Assembly: GCA_027382625.1 (NCBI GenBank)
Contig: JAJKFJ010020648.1
Location: 1-64,000 of the forward strand
Reading direction: 5' to 3'
DNA length: 64,000 nucleotides
DNA from: Tetmemena sp. SeJ-2015
Lineage: Eukaryota > Ciliophora > Spirotrichea > Sporadotrichida > Oxytrichidae
In this document: positions 57,226 through 64,000 of the stretch, piece after piece
Position numbering within the stretch: the stretch's first letter is position 1
Layout of the letters: each line of letters begins with the position of its first letter
Translations under genes and position numbers: made by a program
Notes under the pieces: generated by a model
Databases searched by the model: none
The model's input: only the letters and a program-made list of their open reading frames with translations
Told to the model about the DNA's origin: nothing

Positions 57226-58899
57226 TCACTAACTCTAATTATTTTGAATTCTAATAATCAGTTCACTAGTTCTCTCAACCAGAGTTTAAGGAATTTTTCC
57301 GTTTTTATCTTAAGTAATCTCGCAGCTTACGCCATTTAGATCTGACAAAAGCTGATCCTTTATCATCAATTCCACTACTGCAGTTTGTATTTGCGTCTGA
57401 CATTCAAACTCAACAACTCCCTGAAGCTGTTTCATATTCGCGATTGTCAATCTCAAGCTCTTTTATTCCTTATCCACTTTCAAAAATTGCTGTTAACCTT
57501 TGAGCTTTTTAAACTCTTCCTGTGTTATTTATATCTCAGATGCCTTTGCATCTTGGTTATCTCCCAGATTGAATACTAGATAAGAGAGACCTTTGTACTT
57601 TTTATTGATCATATACTTCAGATGCAATTTACCAGTAGACTTATCTTAACTCCACATCACAATAATAGGGAGCTCTTTTAAAAGTTAGGGATTCATCTTA
57701 TATTGAAGCACCACTGTTTATTGCTGAGTTAGCTCCATTTAATAAATATGCTAAGTATGGGCTGCTACTTATTGAGAGTATTCGATGTTCAAAGAGGGAT
57801 TTTTCATGATTTGAAACTTCTGACGATCATGCCAACGATCGTCTTCTACTTTTAAGCGTGCATCTATGGGTACTTGTAAGTTGACTTGTCCTTCTTTTAG
57901 CAGAGTAATTTATCCAATTATACATGAATAAAAATCAATATGAATATCGTTTAAGCAAAAAATATTTTTCAATAAATCAGCCCTAGCTATTTGTTGATTT
58001 TCCATAGTCATTTCAAGTCTTTCCTATAACTTTTAAACTGTAAAATTCTTACAAGACATGTTCCATTAATTTTCAAATTTTTGAGTGTCTGACTTTTCTA
58101 TGTGTTCGGTTGTGATCTTGCATCCTATCTTTAACTTTCTCTTTACTTAGCTTCTTCCTCTGAATTAGATGATTTATGAATGGACTACTATTTAGACTCT
58201 TGTCTTTGCATCTTCATTTCTTGTATTTGCTGAGTGTCTATTTTGATATCCTAACTGATGCTCTGCATTTATGACTTCATTTCAATGTTTGAATACTGTA
58301 GCTATGACATTGATTCTATCCTCTGAGTGTATCTCTATACTTATATATCACTTAATGAATAACTGCTTGCTTACACTCTGAATGTCTGCAAATTTAAGCT
58401 CAAAGAAGTCTGTTACTTTCTTCGTGTTAAGTCTCTAGAAACTCACACCCCCGTTCTTTGTCCTCACACTTTGATCAAGACAACCAATTAAGTCTCTTAT
58501 GCAATTTTCAATCTCAAGTGAATTTTTATTAATGCTTTTGATAAGCTGCTCGCTACTGCAGTTGGATTTTAGGCCCGTTGCTTGCTTCAGAATTTCTTAG
58601 ATTGAAGGAGCATAGTGTTCCATAATCATGAGTGGGTTGGAAGTGGAAGTAGCCAGCATAATTATGTAGTTGTCTTCTTTCTAGTTTTTGAAAACATGCT
58701 CGTAATAAGCTAAGGTTTAGTTAGAATCGCTTAGAACGATTGGAGATGCACAATTATTAGCAGGCTTTCTAGCTTGAGAGTGAATAATGTGCAGAGCTTA
58801 GTCAGACAATTGCACTATTTGCTTGAAGGGATAAGGTTCAGAGCCAACTACTAATTGCGGACTGCCTGACACATAAATGCCAACTGAGATCACTTCCAT
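57226..58899 (-). CDS. Unidentified ~540-residue protein (gene IJ)
   Basis: Starts MEVISVGIYVSGSPQLVVGS at 58897-58899. The first ~110 residues include DNYIIMLATSTSNPLMIMEH, loosely like a longin domain. Removing 40 bp with pointer CTG (58323-58362) joins the coiled-coil part (RIESMSQLQYSNIEM). Near 58135-58155 a 2 or 5 bp difference is needed to connect to KLKIGCKITTEHIEKSD. The second half is beta-rich (LQVPIDARLKVEDDRW, GKLHLKYMINKKYKGLSYLV) and ends at TGA 57226-57228. A longin start and beta-sandwich end would suit a vesicle-coat subunit, but no family motif proves this. Confidence 0.65.
58323..58362 (-). other. Tentative IES, 40 bp, pointer CTG
   Basis: CTG at 58323-58325 and 58363-58365. 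Removal restores the frame (VSKQRIESMSQLQ) where the unexcised frame hits TGA. The pointer is only 3 bp, so this is less certain than the others. Confidence 0.5.
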
Positions 58900-59129
58900 T
58901 AAAAACTTAGTTAAAATTATAATTTAGCAAACTTAATAAAAACTAATGATATATTAGAAAGAGTGAGGCAGAAGAAGCTTATATATCTTTACTTTATTAT
59001 AATAGAATGAATTAGGTGGAGAGAAAATTATATTTAAACTTTGATAAATTATGATTGCAAGATAGATTTTTCGATTCACTACTATACTGTTTGCACAGCC
59101 TAGCAAGACTCATCGACTCAAATGATAAC

Positions 59130-60233
59130 TCACTGAATAAGAGCCTGCTCCTTGGCAGCCTTAGTGAATGAGGGAATACCAGCAGTGCAGTCGTCCTCAA
59201 TGGCGAGGTTGTTGGCGTGCATCTGAATTCTGAAGAATCCATCCTCTCCCCAGTAAGTTCCCCAAGAGTTTCTGCCGATCCAGTACTCCGTTTTGGTCTA
59301 TTCATCAAGACCCCATCCAACAACAGCGATTTCGTGGTTGATCATGGGGAAGAGAGAAGACTCAGAGTAGATACCTCCATTGTAGGCTTCGAATTTATCA
59401 GTAACGGAGATACCGCAAGAGATGGGACCGTTCTTGAAGATCTCAGCCTTCATCTTGTCTGCGCCTGAGAGACCGTAGTAGTTGCTAACGAAGTATTTCT
59501 TGTAGTCAACAGCCCAGCAGTTTGACTGACCGTCGTCACCTTCAGCGGGAGGGGGACCTCTGCAGTCCTTGCAGATATCAATGGCGTCGCAAGAGTCCTT
59601 GTCGAGGTTCTTAGCAACGTATTGCTCACAAGAGACATCGGGAATACCAGTCTCATAAGCATATTCGTAGACACCTGATGGGTCTCCACCGTTGCAATCA
59701 CCACCAGCTTGGCAGTTGACAATGACTTGAGCAGCCAAGTCAATGGGAGTGGGGTTCTTGTCTCCGAGGAGGATGTTGAATCTATCTCCAAGAGAGGAGG
59801 TAGTGGCTTGAGCCCAGCATGATCCACAGTACTGGGGGATGTGTTGGTTCTTGGACCATCCGAGGTAGTTGGTTCCATTGACGTTTCTCCAGTCCCAGCC
59901 GGCGGGGAGAGCTGAAGCGTCAATCTCATCCCAAGGCATAGTCTCAGTCTTCTTTTGACCGGTCTTGAATGCTGCCTTGGTGACTCTGCGGCAAGCGTGC
60001 TTGCTGCCTCCTAGGAAGTCGTCCTTCATGCCTACAGGGTAAGGTCCGTTCTTGGAGTACTTATCGTTCTTTGGGTCTTTTTTCTCTGTATCTGTGGTCT
60101 TGTGAACGGCCCTAGTAGTCCAGGTGTCTTGAGAATCATCTATAAACTTTGATAGATGTATAAGTTTGAATTTTGATTTGCCAGCGTAGGCGACTCCAAG
60201 AAGGAGTGCAACTGCAAGGGAGATTTTTCTCAT
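59130..60233 (-). CDS. Cathepsin Z/X-type cysteine protease
   Basis: Starts [20 protein letters not shown], a signal peptide of about 17 residues, followed by a propeptide and then the mature enzyme ([20 protein letters not shown]). The cathepsin Z mini-loop HIP is in [14 protein letters not shown], whose CGSCW holds the catalytic Cys. The catalytic His is in [12 protein letters not shown] and the Asn in [12 protein letters not shown]. One Gln is encoded by TAG (between GWGLDE and TKTEYW); TGA at 59130-59132 ends the gene after LIQ. About 367 residues. It is a lysosomal/food-vacuole carboxypeptidase in other organisms. GC is markedly higher than in its neighbours, with G/C-ending codons, suggesting high expression. 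No intron or IES. Confidence 0.95.
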
Positions 60234-60504
60234 GATAAATTATTATAATTTACGGTTGGATCCACTATTTATTTATCTAGTTTACTACCTAGTAATTAAA
60301 GCTGTGGCTCAAAGAGAATATCTTAAGTATATGATTTCATTCCCACCTATCACAAACACGAGCAAATCTTTCAGACAATAATCTGAAGATGTTAAGCATA
60401 TTTTAATATATTAAAGCTTATCTGCTATTCACCTGATGTGCTCTTGAATTACGTTATGGCAAAAATTTAATGGAAAATGAAATTAATTTATATAGTAAAT
60501 TAAA
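60234..60504. other. Spacer, possible last PDK1 segment on minus strand
   Basis: The cathepsin promoter region must lie here. On the minus strand at about 60370-60470 a frame ITQFKSTSGEQQISFNILKY to TGA could be the C-terminal tail of the PDK1-like gene, on the other side of R1 copy 4. Weak. Confidence 0.3.
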
Positions 60505-60868
60505 CTGTACAGGTAAAGTGTGCCCAATTTAAATTATAATTAAATCATTCGATCAGCATGGAATTCTAAGAATTTTATATCCATGCAATTTTTGTGTGGG
60601 AGTACTCAATTCAGAGTTCTAAGCGACACAAGTTTTAATAGAAGACATAATTTGTCTATAGGATAATATATGTATCATATTTTGCTGCTAAGAAGTGCTC
60701 TGAAGATGGACAAAGAAGAATCTAACATTTATTTTTGATAATCTATCGAACAAGCTATAGTTCATAGGGCGTTTGAGTGATTTAAACTGCCACGAACTAG
60801 CAACTCTCCATTTATTATTTTAGCAATACCCATTTTAATTAAATTTTCTACTCTATTGATTTTAGAAA
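60505..60868 (+). repeat. Interspersed repeat R1, copy 4
   Basis: Plus-orientation copy with AAAGTGTGCCCAATTTAAAT, TTCTAAGAATTTTATATCCA, TTTTTGTGTGGGAGTACTCA, CAAGCTATAGTTCATAGGGC and CACGAACTAGCAACTCTCCA, aligned with copies 1-3. It lies just beyond the last recognised PH-domain codons of the PDK1-like gene, so it may be an IES before that gene's final segment. Confidence 0.8.
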
Positions 60869-60869
60869 C

Positions 60870-63142
<2,273 letters not shown>

Positions 63143-63285
63143 GCGTGCGAGTGTTGGAGTAAGTTGATTGTTGGTGACTCTTAATTCTTATTAATGTTTA
63201 TTTATAATAAGGATTAATGAAATTGTAAAGCACTTATATTGCGAGTGGCTCTCCATCCTAACTTCTTTCATCTGACTCCTCTGTA
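63143..63285. promoter_or_regulatory. Short divergent intergenic region
   Basis: About 143 bp separate the PDK1-like start (minus) from the next plus-strand gene. It must hold both 5' ends if both starts are right; no specific promoter motif recognised. Confidence 0.3.
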
Positions 63286-64000
63286 ATGCAGGAACAGTAA
63301 GATACAGATAAAAAGAAAAGAGCAGACTTCAAGCAAGATATTCAGTAATTAGGAAGAGAAATACAACATATTGACTAACAAATCCATAATCATTTTCAGA
63401 ATAGCAACTAAAATAACAGATAGTCACTCACTGCTAGATAGCAAATCTCACACAAAAACTAAAATATAAAATAATTAAGTTCAAAATATATATTGTCGTT
63501 TCTAAAGTTTATTTAGTTTAAAATAAGGATCAATAAATTTATCTTTGTTTTAATTTTTTATCTTAATTCATTAAACAAAGTCATAGTATTTATTAAATAT
63601 ATTATGAAAACAGTGTGAGTGTGAGTGACCAAAAAGGAGAAAATCATGGCTCGAGAAACTAAAAGTTGATTGACAAAGAAGCCCCTATGTTCACTTAACG
63701 CCAACAGCAGCAAGGAGTAACATATCTATGTTCAAGAGATCTCTCTAAACAAATATATCAACAAGACTATCATAGCATTAAGATGCCTCCCTCATAGCCA
63801 ATTAATTCACACAAAAGTACTCCTAAGACACTAATAGCCACAGACTAATATCTTCAACTTACTTAAAAATACAAACCCTCCTCACTCATCTCACAGACAT
63901 TCATAATGTCATGCTCCACAACTAGGAAAAAGACTTTCTCGTATCCTATAAAGAGCATATGCAAGCTGTGCAACTTGATTTATCTCTGCTTAATAAGAAG
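63286..64000 (+). CDS. Coiled-coil protein, 3' truncated by window (gene L)
   Basis: Starts MQEQQDTDKKKRADFKQDIQ at 63286. After a 179 bp IES it continues NHGSRNQKLIDKEAPMFTQR and a Ser/Pro/Thr-rich part. Near 63860 the frame changes to a coiled coil THLTDIHNVMLHNQEKDFLV, then HMQAVQLDLSLLNKK to the window end. The frame change implies another small IES that I did not resolve. Function unknown. Confidence 0.65.
63461..63639 (+). other. IES, 179 bp, pointer AAAAT
   Basis: AAAAT at 63461-63465 and 63640-63644. Removal gives AAC TAA AAT CAT GGC, peptide HKNQNHGSRNQKLIDKE; left in, the frame runs through hydrophobic A/T-rich sequence to TGA. Confidence 0.75.

Noticed and set aside
59450..59929. 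Minus-strand 159-codon frame inside cathepsin Z
   Set aside because: Overlaps the cathepsin frame, which has all catalytic motifs; it is an out-of-frame shadow, as is the plus-strand frame at 59217-59468.

Overview
The window looks like germline (micronuclear) DNA of a spirotrich ciliate of the Oxytricha/Stylonychia type. Three observations support this. (1) TAA and TAG must be read as glutamine and only TGA as stop: a cathepsin Z gene runs through one TAG between its catalytic His and Asn and ends at TGA where the family ends, and a 518-codon frame on the minus strand stays open only under this code. (2) Genes are cut into segments (MDSs) by AT-rich inserts (IESs). At 17 places a short direct repeat (pointer, 3-10 bp) flanks an insert, and removing the insert with one repeat copy restores the frame, usually at a recognisable protein motif; one further case (the foldback at 18249) shows the same pointer layout without a frame test. 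Insert lengths are mostly 19-53 bp, with others of 11, 179, 252, 399 and 608 bp. Pointers such as TGAG, CACT and TGAAT lack TA, which argues against Paramecium. (3) The larger inserts contain interspersed foldback and MITE-like repeats.

Layout. 1-9.6 kb: AT-rich DNA with three inverted-repeat elements, a decayed ubiquitin-like stretch, segments resembling Vps54, a GC-rich island (5.33-5.83 kb) and a frameshifted, higher-GC P-loop (Rep/helicase-like) relic (8.2-9.5 kb). 9.6-18 kb: plus-strand coding segments of unidentified genes, a second ubiquitin fragment (15.3 kb), a tRNA-like stretch, and foldback elements. 18.9-27.5 kb: a plus-strand RNF213/mysterin-like giant AAA+ protein gene, in order but broken by many IESs. 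27.5-34.9 kb: very AT-rich with little recognisable coding and several low-quality-looking stretches. 34.9-47.5 kb: segments of a large unidentified plus-strand gene interrupted by a 3.9 kb element with 0.13 kb terminal inverted repeats (36945-40823). 47.6-53.8 kb: two plus-strand genes for coiled-coil/Asn-Ser-Gln-rich proteins. 53.9-63.1 kb: minus-strand genes for a myristoylation-motif membrane protein, three proteins of unknown function, cathepsin Z and a PDK1-type kinase with a PH domain. 63.3 kb onward: a divergent plus-strand gene running off the end.

The genes have no evident common pathway. In this type of ciliate each would probably become its own small macronuclear chromosome after IES removal, so neighbours here need not be co-expressed. 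No telomere repeats, TBE-type transposase, CRISPR or rRNA were seen. All family calls are by eye from conserved motifs.
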